Origin: a virus
Direction: 5' to 3' (one strand)
DNA: 23,860 nucleotides
IMG/VR virus record: IMGVR_UViG_3300025120_011200
Coordinates: 1-23,860 of that record
Shown here: positions 1 to 6,118 of the stretch, piece after piece
How the letters are laid out: the number at the start of each line of letters is the position of its first letter
Numbering within the stretch: position 1 is the first letter of the stretch
Program-made: the position numbers and the translations under genes
Notes under the pieces: generated by a model
What the model was told of the DNA's origin: nothing
Databases searched by the model: none
Seen by the model: the letters and a program-made list of their open reading frames with translations, nothing else

Positions 1-709
1 GTAACATATCAAATATCATATAAGCAGGATTTTCGATTTGATGATCTTTACGTCTTAATTGTTTCATTATACCTTGAAAATCTTCATCTCCATTTTCATC
101 AATCAAACAAATTTCACCATCAAACACTGTATTAGTAATACCTGATGCTTCTATGGCGTCTTTTACTTTATTTAATGTGGTTAATTCCTTACCCATTCTA
201 GAATAGAGTGTACATTCACCTTCATAATTAACAACTGCTAAACATCTAACACCATCCAATTTTCTTGAAGCATACCACCCATCATTCCAATCACATTTAT
301 CATCATACTCTTTAGCTAATGCAACTTTAAATGTAGGTATTAACCCAGGTATTGCTTTATTTATAATTGAATCACCAGCTCTAATGCCTAAATCTTTATC
401 TATAATTTTATAGATATAAGGTTCAAATTTACCTTCAGCCATCCCATTTATTAAACCTATAGCTTCATGTCCTGTATATTCTCTATTAGTCAATTTATCT
501 AATAATTCAAACAAACTATAATTACTTTTAGTAATTTTATCTTTATTTTTAATACAAGTTTTACTAGTAACATGATACTGTTTAAATGGATTATAAACAT
601 ATTCTAATATATTATGAATGTATCTATCAGCATCCTTAATAATTTGAATTTTTTCAGTAGCACTACTTGTAGCGCGCATCGATTCTATAAAATTTGTTAA
701 TTCTATCAT
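1..709 (-). CDS. ATP-dependent DNA ligase, N-terminal part (cut by left edge)
   Basis: Seals nicks in duplex DNA using ATP through an enzyme-adenylate intermediate; in T4-like phages (gene 30) it joins Okazaki fragments and repairs DNA. Reading minus from the ATG at 709 gives 236 residues before the window ends. Motif I, K-L-D-G-V-R, lies at residues 150-155, with Lys150 as the predicted AMP-accepting residue. F-D-G-E-I at 196-200 matches the next conserved nucleotidyltransferase motif. The 150-residue region before motif I fits the N-terminal domain of T4-type ligases, which is longer than in minimal viral ligases. The C-terminal motifs and OB fold lie outside the window. The start codon overlaps the stop of the SWIM-domain gene by four bases (ATGA), suggesting translational coupling. 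Confidence 0.93.
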   Translation of the reverse strand, partial: MIELTNFIESMRATSSATEKIQIIKDADRYIHNILEYVYNPFKQYHVTSKTCIKNKDKITKSNYSLFELLDKLTNREYTGHEAIGLINGMAEGKFEPYIYKIIDKDLGIRAGDSIINKAIPGLIPTFKVALAKEYDDKCDWNDGWYASRKLDGVRCLAVVNYEGECTLYSRMGKELTTLNKVKDAIEASGITNTVFDGEICLIDENGDEDFQGIMKQLRRKDHQIENPAYMIFDML

Positions 710-1146
710 ATATTTGATTTTTTTTCTAGTGATTTTATGTGTTTACATTTACCATCAAACGCTCTCCATCTACCTGGACAATTGCAATGAAACTTACCTG
801 AATCTGGATAATATACCGTTTTATACGTTTTATCTGCGTTGCTACTGCTAACAGTCATTACAACTATTGGTTCTTGTTTTACTTTAGGTTTGGGTTTAAT
901 CCAATTTATATCATCTATAGTAGTATTTGGATCTACTTCCTTCCATAAGGGCATTAAATATGTTTTACCACTTATATTTGCTATTGTTGGTGGAAAAACT
1001 TGATCTTTGTATTCATATTTAAATCGATTTGCAAACACAGTTGGACCTAACCCACTACCAGGTATGCTTAATGCACCCTTCGTATGAATAATTCTAGTCC
1101 TATAATTTCCGTGTTTATTTAAATTTGTGAATTTCCATAATGCCAT
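706..1146 (-). CDS. SWIM-type zinc-finger protein
   Basis: A 146-residue protein whose C terminus carries C-x-C at 121/123 and C-x-H at 134/136, inside a stretch reading K-F-H-C-N-C-P-G then K-C-K-H-I. This is the CxC...CxH pattern of SWIM zinc fingers, found in SWI2/SNF2 ATPases, transposases and recombination-associated proteins, where it binds DNA or protein. The first 100 residues show no domain I recognise. The gene is first after a terminator and a promoter-like element (1153-1182), has an AAAGG ribosome-binding site nine bases before the ATG, and its stop overlaps the ligase start. A role with the ligase in DNA repair or recombination is an inference from position only. Confidence 0.8.
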   Translation of the reverse strand: MALWKFTNLNKHGNYRTRIIHTKGALSIPGSGLGPTVFANRFKYEYKDQVFPPTIANISGKTYLMPLWKEVDPNTTIDDINWIKPKPKVKQEPIVVMTVSSSNADKTYKTVYYPDSGKFHCNCPGRWRAFDGKCKHIKSLEKKSNI

Positions 1147-1152
1147 ATAATG

Positions 1153-1182
1153 TAACCTTTATTTTATACGTGAATATACGAA
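1153..1182 (-). promoter_or_regulatory. Putative phage promoter/operator element with RBS (copy A)
   Basis: The 14-mer whose plus-strand form is CGTGAATATACGAA (1169-1182) lies just before the SWIM gene and recurs exactly at 3298-3311. Eight bases further toward the gene is the shared AAAGGTTA (1153-1160 on the minus strand), whose AGG is a plausible weak Shine-Dalgarno nine bases from the ATG. The 14-mer contains TATATT, which could be a -10 element, and has CGT/ACG ends giving an imperfect dyad. It directly follows a terminator, where a promoter is expected. It matches neither the T4 late box TATAAATA nor the MotA box, so the polymerase or factor using it is unknown. Confidence 0.5.
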
Positions 1183-1328
1183 AAAAATTTGCGGCAACCA
1201 AATTGGTCGCCGCTTTTCTTATGCTTAATTTTTTTATAGTATTTTTTTTTATTCCTATGAGGCATAGGAACTTTCATAGCATCATACCATTCATGCTGAG
1301 TAAGTGTTATTTTCTTTAAATTTTTCAT
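1164..1328 (-). CDS. Possible small basic protein (54 aa), partly overlapping a terminator
   Basis: An ATG at 1328 opens 54 codons to a TAA at 1164. The product starts M-K-N-L-K-K-I-T-L-T and contains H-E-W-Y-D-A-M-K-V-P-M-P-H-R-N-K-K-K, a plausible small basic phage protein. Its start lies inside the last 38 bases of the upstream gene, with AAGG directly before the ATG, which is poor spacing. Its last third runs through the hairpin at 1191-1213 and the promoter-like 14-mer, which argues that at least the C terminus is incidental. The N-terminal 35 residues look more protein-like than chance, but the lysine-rich A-tracts could be spurious. Function unknown. Confidence 0.4.
   Translation of the reverse strand: MKNLKKITLTQHEWYDAMKVPMPHRNKKKYYKKIKHKKSGDQFGCRKFFSYIHV
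1181..1213 (-). terminator. Rho-independent terminator
   Basis: A hairpin at 1191-1213 pairs GCGGC with GCCGC, then one A-C mismatch, then ACC with GGT around a five-base AT loop. On the minus strand it is followed by AAATTTTTTT (1190-1181). It lies after the group of genes from 3272 down to 1291 and just before the promoter-like element of the SWIM gene, so it fits the end of one transcript before the start of the next. It is the only clear strong hairpin plus T-tract I found in the window. Confidence 0.8.
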
Positions 1329-1602
1329 CCTTAATTGATTGTAAATCTAAGCTTAAAGCCGTACATAAATTCTTTAATTGACCCGCATTATGGATAGCCA
1401 TAAAATCTTCTTCAGTCATATTATTAAATAATGCTATTGTACTTAGTTGCATTTTATTTCCCTTGGCCTCTATATGCTTTGACATAATTTTTGCTTTGTT
1501 TACTTCTACTTGTGTTATTTTTTGAGTGTACTCCAGGTCGTTTTTTACGCTTATTAGCTTTGTAATCCGATACAACAATTCGTGCCATAATCTTTTTATC
1601 AT
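1291..1602 (-). CDS. Hypothetical protein (103 aa)
   Basis: Not recognised. A 103-residue soluble-looking protein with a basic, amphipathic first 20 residues (I-K-R-L-W-H-E-L-L-Y-R), a charged middle likely to be helical, and an E-E-D-F-M-A-I-H-N-A-G-Q-L-K-N-L segment around residues 64-80. No cysteine pair, signal peptide or true membrane span is visible, so it does not look like a classical holin or spanin despite following the lysozyme gene. Its ATG overlaps the lysozyme stop by four bases (1599-1602), so the two are probably translated together. It is the last or next-to-last gene before the terminator at 1181-1213. Confidence 0.65.
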   Translation of the reverse strand: MIKRLWHELLYRITKLISVKNDLEYTQKITQVEVNKAKIMSKHIEAKGNKMQLSTIALFNNMTEEDFMAIHNAGQLKNLCTALSLDLQSIKDEKFKENNTYSA

Positions 1603-2129
1603 AAATATAAGGTATAACCCGAAAAACGCTGCATGTATGTAGTTATTTTAACTCCATTACCATCTTTTCTTACTTTACCGTTCCTAAACCATTTTCTAAC
1701 ACTACCAGCTCCTCCTAAATGAGCAGCTGCTAATAAACCTGACTCTGTTACCAAAATACCATTTATAGTTTGACCATCAAACTTATCTATATAATTTTGT
1801 AATTTCTTTTTATTATATTTTAAAAGCTGTTGCATTGCATACTCTTGCAAATCAGGGCTATTTAAAAATGCTTCTTTAGTAACTTTGATTTTTAATGTTT
1901 TTAAAGTTGACTTACCAAATTGATATTTACCCATATAACCATATCTATTTACAATAAAGTATCTATTACCTGATTCTTGGTGGCCTATAGCGAATAAAAA
2001 TTCATTCATACCTTTAACTTCAATAACCTCTTCTTTAGTATCCTCAATTTTTGGTTGAGGTAATTCTTGAGAAATAGGTTTATTTGAAGGTACAATAAAT
2101 AATACAAATAATAATAAAAATGTTCTCAT
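1599..2129 (-). CDS. Exported lysozyme/lytic transglycosylase-like cell-wall enzyme
   Basis: Probably cleaves peptidoglycan glycan strands in the periplasm, for host lysis or DNA entry. The 176-residue product starts M-R-T-F-L-L-L-F-V-L-F-I-V-P-S, a short hydrophobic signal peptide or signal anchor. The catalytic region has G-H-Q-E-S-G-N-R at 49-56, with Glu52 the expected acid, followed by N-R-Y-G-Y-M-G-K-Y-Q-F-G at 61-72 and a C-terminal E-S-G-L-L-A-A-A-H-L-G-G-A-G. This is the lysozyme-like fold layout of SLT-type enzymes with the Y-Q-F submotif. I remember close relatives from Bacteroidota, which hints at the host. A linker (residues 20-40) separates signal and catalytic domain. It could instead be a virion muralytic enzyme, but the signal sequence favours a secreted or signal-arrest endolysin. 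Confidence 0.75.
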   Translation of the reverse strand: MRTFLLLFVLFIVPSNKPISQELPQPKIEDTKEEVIEVKGMNEFLFAIGHQESGNRYFIVNRYGYMGKYQFGKSTLKTLKIKVTKEAFLNSPDLQEYAMQQLLKYNKKKLQNYIDKFDGQTINGILVTESGLLAAAHLGGAGSVRKWFRNGKVRKDGNGVKITTYMQRFSGYTLYL

Positions 2130-2131
2130 AA

Positions 2132-2311
2132 TTAAAAGTTTTTTAAAAAATCACCCTTTATTGTTTTAGATTTTAACTGTTGAACTTTTTCATCATTTTT
2201 AAGTATTTTGTCAGTTAATTTTTCTAAATGTCTAGATTTTTGTTTATCATAATCTTTAGTTATTTTATGATATTTTTTATCTAATGATCTAGCTCGTTTT
2301 GCTTTTTTCAT
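2132..2311 (-). CDS. Small basic coiled-coil-like protein (59 aa)
   Basis: An ATG at 2311 opens 59 codons to a TAA at 2132. The product begins M-K-K-A-K-R-A-R-S-L-D-K-K-Y-H and continues as a highly charged helix-prone sequence with heptad-like leucines (L-E-K-L-T-D-K-I-L-K-N). The start overlaps the stop of the HNH-type gene by four bases (ATGA), and the stop lies two bases before the lysozyme start. It therefore fills the gap exactly between two real genes, which is the main evidence that it is genuine. Function unknown; a small nucleic-acid-binding or anti-host protein are possibilities with no direct support. Confidence 0.65.
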   Translation of the reverse strand: MKKAKRARSLDKKYHKITKDYDKQKSRHLEKLTDKILKNDEKVQQLKSKTIKGDFLKNF

Positions 2312-2922
2312 ATTCTTGAAATATATTGGTTAACATCATCTTCATCATCATCTAAGCCTAATTCTTTTAAACGTTGTAAATGATAATCATCCACTTCCCA
2401 CTCTACTTTTTCTGTAGTTCCAAAATGTTCCTGTTTAGTTTCAATTTGCTTAACATCTTTATCATTAAAAATGTCCCCCACAGTTAAAAAATAATGATTA
2501 TAACATAATAGCTGGACATTATCTAGACTGTAATTATTACTATTATTATCTTGGAAATGAAGTAATAAAGGCATTTTATAATCTAATACTCGCCTTTCTT
2601 TAAAAGAACATACAGCACATTCCTCTGATAAATATCCCTGTTCTATTAAAGCATATTTAAGTTTATTAGGATCAAATGAAGAAGCAGCTATTCTACCTTC
2701 AATTATTTCTAACATATGAGGCATTTTTTTAGGTCCTTTTAAAAATTTAGGAATACCTTTACCACTTTGATTTTTATGACTCGCAAATAATTTATATAAT
2801 TTAGCCCACTTTTTATAATGTTGGTATGATACATGCAAGTACCTAGCAGCAGCCATATTTGATTTTGTTTTGGCTTGAGCTGCTAAAATTTGTTCTTTGG
2901 ATAGTGGTTTTGCCTTAGGCAT
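2308..2922 (-). CDS. HNH-type endonuclease-like protein with N-terminal helix-turn-helix
   Basis: A 204-residue protein. Residues 8-42 (L-S-K-E-Q-I-L-A-A-Q then A-A-A-R-Y-L-H-V-S-Y-Q-H-Y-K-K-W) look like a DNA-binding helix-turn-helix. A treble-clef HNH-like core follows: C-x2-C at 102/105, L-L-L-H-F-Q-D at 119-125 with His122, N-N-Y-S-L-D-N-V-Q-L-L-C at 129-140 and C-x2-H at 140/143. This matches the order of HNH nucleases (Cys pair, His, Asn, C-x2-H), but His122 is followed by F-Q-D where a second His is common, so catalysis is not assured. The C terminus is very acidic. It overlaps both neighbours by 1-4 bases, so it is part of the operon rather than an obvious selfish insertion. It could be a DNA-processing enzyme or a transcription-associated zinc protein. 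Confidence 0.65.
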   Translation of the reverse strand: MPKAKPLSKEQILAAQAKTKSNMAAARYLHVSYQHYKKWAKLYKLFASHKNQSGKGIPKFLKGPKKMPHMLEIIEGRIAASSFDPNKLKYALIEQGYLSEECAVCSFKERRVLDYKMPLLLHFQDNNSNNYSLDNVQLLCYNHYFLTVGDIFNDKDVKQIETKQEHFGTTEKVEWEVDDYHLQRLKELGLDDDEDDVNQYISRI

Positions 2923-3272
2923 TAGCTTCTATCTTTATCTGTATTATTAATAATTTGGAATGGACCTTGCAGATTGCGTTCTTCTTTATCCATATTTAAC
3001 ATTTCAGCTTTAGTTGTTTTAGTATCACCACGTTCAATAGCTGTTGCCAATACAAAATCTTGATATTGATCTTCTTCCATAACAATAGTTTCAGTGTAAG
3101 TATGATCACCTGATCCTCTTGTTACAGGAATACCTCTTTTAGCACCAACTGTTGAACAGTTAACACAAAAATCATATCCAAATTTAGTTAACCTTAATTC
3201 GGGCATATCTTCTTTACATCTAATACATGGAATCATTTTCACAGTACGGGGGGTTTTAATAGTCTGTCGCAT
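2922..3272 (-). CDS. Small C4 zinc-ribbon protein
   Basis: A 116-residue protein with C-x2-C at 16/19 (I-P-C-I-R-C) and C-x2-C at 36/39 (D-F-C-V-N-C), a four-cysteine zinc ribbon of DksA/TraR-like spacing. The later half is hydrophilic and acidic. DksA/TraR proteins bind in the RNA polymerase secondary channel, but the coiled coil and acidic tip needed for that come before the zinc ribbon in those proteins, whereas here only 15 residues precede the first Cys. A direct DksA role is therefore doubtful, and a general nucleic-acid or protein-binding zinc finger is safer. It is the first gene after the promoter-like element at 3280-3311, with an AAAGG ribosome-binding site ten bases before the ATG, and its stop shares one base with the next start (TAATG). 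Confidence 0.7.
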   Translation of the reverse strand: MRQTIKTPRTVKMIPCIRCKEDMPELRLTKFGYDFCVNCSTVGAKRGIPVTRGSGDHTYTETIVMEEDQYQDFVLATAIERGDTKTTKAEMLNMDKEERNLQGPFQIINNTDKDRS

Positions 3273-3279
3273 AAATATA

Positions 3280-3311
3280 TAACCTTTTTAAATTAGGCGT
3301 GAATATACGAA
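3280..3311 (-). promoter_or_regulatory. Putative phage promoter/operator element with RBS (copy B)
   Basis: The 46-base gap between the glycosyltransferase stop (3319) and the zinc-ribbon start (3272) contains the exact 14-mer CGTGAATATACGAA (3298-3311, plus-strand form) also found at 1169-1182. Ten bases further toward the gene is the same AAAGGTTA (3280-3287, minus), placed ten bases from the ATG. Matching motif, order and near-equal spacing before two operon-leading genes support a shared transcription and translation start signal. There is no hairpin terminator in this gap, so the preceding sugar operon may read through. Confidence 0.5.
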
Positions 3312-3318
3312 CTATTTA

Positions 3319-4479
3319 TTAGGGAACCACATATTCTTGCATAGAAATTACGTAAATTTTTAAATTACCTAATTTAAATTCACCTATTTCACCACTATCT
3401 TGAATAATAGCTGGTAATTGGTTTATATAAATAAAATCTTGTTGGGTAAACTGTTGAGCATCTATAGAAACTAAAATATTATTTTGTTTTTCATTATCAA
3501 AAGGTTTTAATTTTTGATATAAATCAATAACTGTATTTGGTGATTCTAATGTAATATAATTATCTATTAGTGAAGGAATGTTCCCCTCATCTACATAAAT
3601 AGTATCAAACCAAGGTTCTAACATTGCAAGTAATTGATCAGTACAATTTTTAATAATTAAACCTTTATCATATTTAGGATGCATAATAGGGTATTGATAC
3701 GAATCATTTTGAATCCACTCACCCCACTTTCTTAAAAATTCTCTTCTACATCTACCCATTGTTTCTTTATAGTCTGAATTTTCAATACCTACACCTTTAT
3801 TCCACCTATGACCCCTACAAGTCATATGGTAACATAAAGAATCCCTAGATTGGATCATTTTATATCCCGCTTGTATCCACCTGTTAAATATATCTGAGTC
3901 TTCATATCCATAAGGGGTAAATCTTTGGTCATGTCCTCCTATACTTAAATGGTCTTCTTTATATAACATCCAAGGTGCAAATATACCTTTTGTAGTTACA
4001 TCTTTATCTTTTTTAGCAGTGTCTATAACAAAATTTTCAAATATATCCCAAGTAAAATCATTATAATCTATACCAAAGTTTTGTGTATGTTTTTCTAAAC
4101 CAGAAGGGTGAATTGGTGGTTCAATTCTTGTAGCACATACCACACTTAAGGGTTTAAGATGTTTTAACATATTTTCAAAATATCCTGGTCCTATTATCAT
4201 ATCTGAATGTAATATAGATACTATAGGTGTTTGGGCCCTTCTCATTCCTTCATCATACCAGTATGTATGTCCTTTTCTTTCTTTATCTATAATAACAGTT
4301 AAATTTTTATCATTTAGAGTATTTAACCATATATCAGTACCATCTTCGGATGCATCATCTATAATAATCATAGGTACATTAGGAGCATATTTCTTTATAC
4401 TCTGGTATGTGTTTTTTAAATGTTCTAGTGTATTATGACTAGGTATTATTACAGTATGTTGTTCATTTCTTTTTTCCAT
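3319..4479 (-). CDS. Family 2 (GT-A fold) glycosyltransferase
   Basis: A 386-residue cytoplasmic glycosyltransferase transferring a sugar from an NDP donor. The N terminus shows the GT2 nucleotide-binding strand T-V-I-I-P-S-H-N (9-16), I-I-I-D-D-A-S-E-D-G-T at 38-48, the metal-binding DxD-type S-I-L-H-S-D at 88-93, and P-Y-G-Y-E-D-S-D at 189-196, whose E-D is the usual catalytic base region. The last roughly 120 residues are an extra domain I do not recognise. It is the final gene of the sugar block. Its ATG lies 31 bases inside the preceding gene, an unusually long overlap, but no later in-frame ATG precedes the GT2 core, so this start is needed. Donor and acceptor cannot be deduced. Confidence 0.85.
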   Translation of the reverse strand: MEKRNEQHTVIIPSHNTLEHLKNTYQSIKKYAPNVPMIIIDDASEDGTDIWLNTLNDKNLTVIIDKERKGHTYWYDEGMRRAQTPIVSILHSDMIIGPGYFENMLKHLKPLSVVCATRIEPPIHPSGLEKHTQNFGIDYNDFTWDIFENFVIDTAKKDKDVTTKGIFAPWMLYKEDHLSIGGHDQRFTPYGYEDSDIFNRWIQAGYKMIQSRDSLCYHMTCRGHRWNKGVGIENSDYKETMGRCRREFLRKWGEWIQNDSYQYPIMHPKYDKGLIIKNCTDQLLAMLEPWFDTIYVDEGNIPSLIDNYITLESPNTVIDLYQKLKPFDNEKQNNILVSIDAQQFTQQDFIYINQLPAIIQDSGEIGEFKLGNLKIYVISMQEYVVP

Positions 4480-5444
4480 ATACTTAAATCGTAATATTTT
4501 CTATATAATTTTTTAGATTGTTCACTACATTTATTATAAAATTCTTTATCGTTTTTTAACTTAACAGCTAATATACGAGCTTTTTCTACATCATCCACAG
4601 ATACTGCTAATTCAGGATGACATAATCTCTGGGTGTCAACATCTTTATTTCCAATACAAGGTATACCAAGATAAGCACAATTTAAACTAAATGTGCCCGC
4701 TGCCACAGTTGGCATTAAATGCACAGCGTATTTAAAGGTTGATAATTCATTTATCCAAGCAGCCCAAGATAATCGGCGTAAATGGTTTAAATCTGGTATA
4801 TTACCTTCTAATTTACGTTTGGCATGTGATTCTTGAGCCCATTTTTCACACCCAAATTCATTTGCTACTATATAACTTTGAAATCCACCATACCATCTTG
4901 CAAAATTGCCACCTATAATTACTTTATCTTCTTTAGAAGGACTAATATGTTTAATTAAATCTTCTATTAATAATGTTTTAATTACGTTGACATTTATACT
5001 AGGAAATAATCCTTTATAAAACTTTTTATCTATTTCATTATGAGAAAATATAGTATCACATTTAGATAAAATATTATAAAAGTTAAACTGATCTATAATA
5101 TTATAATCATTAAACCACCAATTAGGACCTTCTTGAATATAATGTATTTTTTTATTGTTTTTCTTTAAAACATCAATAAAATTAGAAGAATATAAGCCTG
5201 ATATTGGGTTTGGTATTTCTGATATTTCGCTCCCTTCAGCACTTAAGTTTAATTTACCTTTAGGCAAAATCAAAAATACATGATCATAATTTTTTACATC
5301 ATTATATAAATTTAAATTTTTATGGTTAGCATTTAATGCATTCATCCAAGCAAATTCGGTACGCATATTAGTATGATTAGAAGGTATTTTACCTTCAAAA
5401 CCCATTTCTGATAAAAATATTATTTTAGATTTTTCAATTCCCAT
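4449..5444 (-). CDS. Putative GT-B-fold glycosyltransferase
   Basis: A 331-residue protein with a GT-B-like layout: an N-terminal half with H-Y-I-Q-E-G-P-N-W-W (101-110) and S-H-N-E (134-137), and a C-terminal half with the donor-site-like G-T-F-S-L-N-C-A-Y-L-G-I-P-C-I-G-N (250-266), followed by a helix-rich tail resembling the end of GT4-type enzymes. The classical E-x7-E motif is absent, so it is a divergent member. Its start overlaps the RmlD-like gene by 25 bases, and its end overlaps the GT2 gene by 31. Given the surrounding genes it most likely adds one sugar of the same glycan. A non-catalytic GT-B relative is possible. Confidence 0.65.
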   Translation of the reverse strand: MGIEKSKIIFLSEMGFEGKIPSNHTNMRTEFAWMNALNANHKNLNLYNDVKNYDHVFLILPKGKLNLSAEGSEISEIPNPISGLYSSNFIDVLKKNNKKIHYIQEGPNWWFNDYNIIDQFNFYNILSKCDTIFSHNEIDKKFYKGLFPSINVNVIKTLLIEDLIKHISPSKEDKVIIGGNFARWYGGFQSYIVANEFGCEKWAQESHAKRKLEGNIPDLNHLRRLSWAAWINELSTFKYAVHLMPTVAAGTFSLNCAYLGIPCIGNKDVDTQRLCHPELAVSVDDVEKARILAVKLKNDKEFYNKCSEQSKKLYRKYYDLSIWKKEMNNIL

Positions 5445-6118
5445 AATTGTTCTTCAATATTTTTTGTTATAATATTGCCTTTTAGAGTTTTATCTTTACC
5501 CAATTCCTTTTTTTGTATAATTATATCTTTTTGATAAATTTCTTTAAACAAATTTAATAATTCGTATTTTGAAACTGTATTTGATTGTAAAATATTAAGT
5601 TTTGGGTAATCATCCCAATTATTTATTAAATTTAAACACCATTTACTCCATTCAAGTGTTGTATTACCATTCCATAATGCTTTAGTATAACCAAATACTT
5701 CGTTTTTTTGGGATAAAAACCATTCTAATAAACTAGCATTAGAATTTATTTCAGGGCCAATTATAGAAGTTTGAATCATCTTAGTTTTAGTACCTTTAGA
5801 TTTAATAAAATCAGCAGCTTTTCTTTTTGAATTACCATAGTCGTCATCATCTATTTCACAATCTGTACTTGGGTGTATGATTTTACAATTAGTATTATTT
5901 TCTAACCATATAGGTATTTCCCAATTTATATGGAATTTATTTGTTTTTTGAGGTATAGACCCAATACAATTAATTATAAAATCAACATTTTTAAACATTA
6001 AAGGATCCCATTTTGGATATCTTTGCTTTATAGTATGAATTTTAAATTTAGAATTAGTTAATACTTTTTTAACCATGTGTCCTAACATACCTCTATGCCC
6101 TAATATTAATATTTTCAT
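5420..6118 (-). CDS. RmlD-like SDR sugar-nucleotide reductase
   Basis: A 232-residue short-chain dehydrogenase/reductase that probably reduces a 4-keto sugar nucleotide with NAD(P)H. It shows the RmlD-type Rossmann loop G-H-R-G-M-L-G at 7-13, S-T-D at 84-86 and the catalytic Y-x3-K at 94/98 (Y-G-N-S-K). It is shorter than RmlD (about 290-300), mostly because the C-terminal substrate domain is reduced. The A-L-W-N-G-N-T-T-L-E segment resembles the WbjC/FnlB/CapF group that acts after WbjB-type dehydratases. The gene right before it is a PseB/WbjB-like dehydratase, and the two overlap by four bases (ATGA), which supports a pair acting on the same intermediate. The exact sugar is unknown. Confidence 0.75.
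   Translation of the reverse strand: MKILILGHRGMLGHMVKKVLTNSKFKIHTIKQRYPKWDPLMFKNVDFIINCIGSIPQKTNKFHINWEIPIWLENNTNCKIIHPSTDCEIDDDDYGNSKRKAADFIKSKGTKTKMIQTSIIGPEINSNASLLEWFLSQKNEVFGYTKALWNGNTTLEWSKWCLNLINNWDDYPKLNILQSNTVSKYELLNLFKEIYQKDIIIQKKELGKDKTLKGNIITKNIEEQLWELKNLK

Noticed and set aside
2308-2922. Free-standing homing endonuclease insertion
   Set aside because: The gene is coupled to both neighbours by 1-4 base overlaps and interrupts nothing.
2922-3272. DksA/TraR transcription regulator
   Set aside because: The zinc ribbon comes at residue 16, leaving no room for the coiled-coil finger that precedes it in DksA/TraR.
3312-3321. T4-type late promoter box (TAATAAATA on the minus strand)
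   Set aside because: It is similar to TATAAATA but overlaps the stop codon of the glycosyltransferase, is not repeated at the equivalent position of the other copy, and AT-rich matches are expected by chance here.
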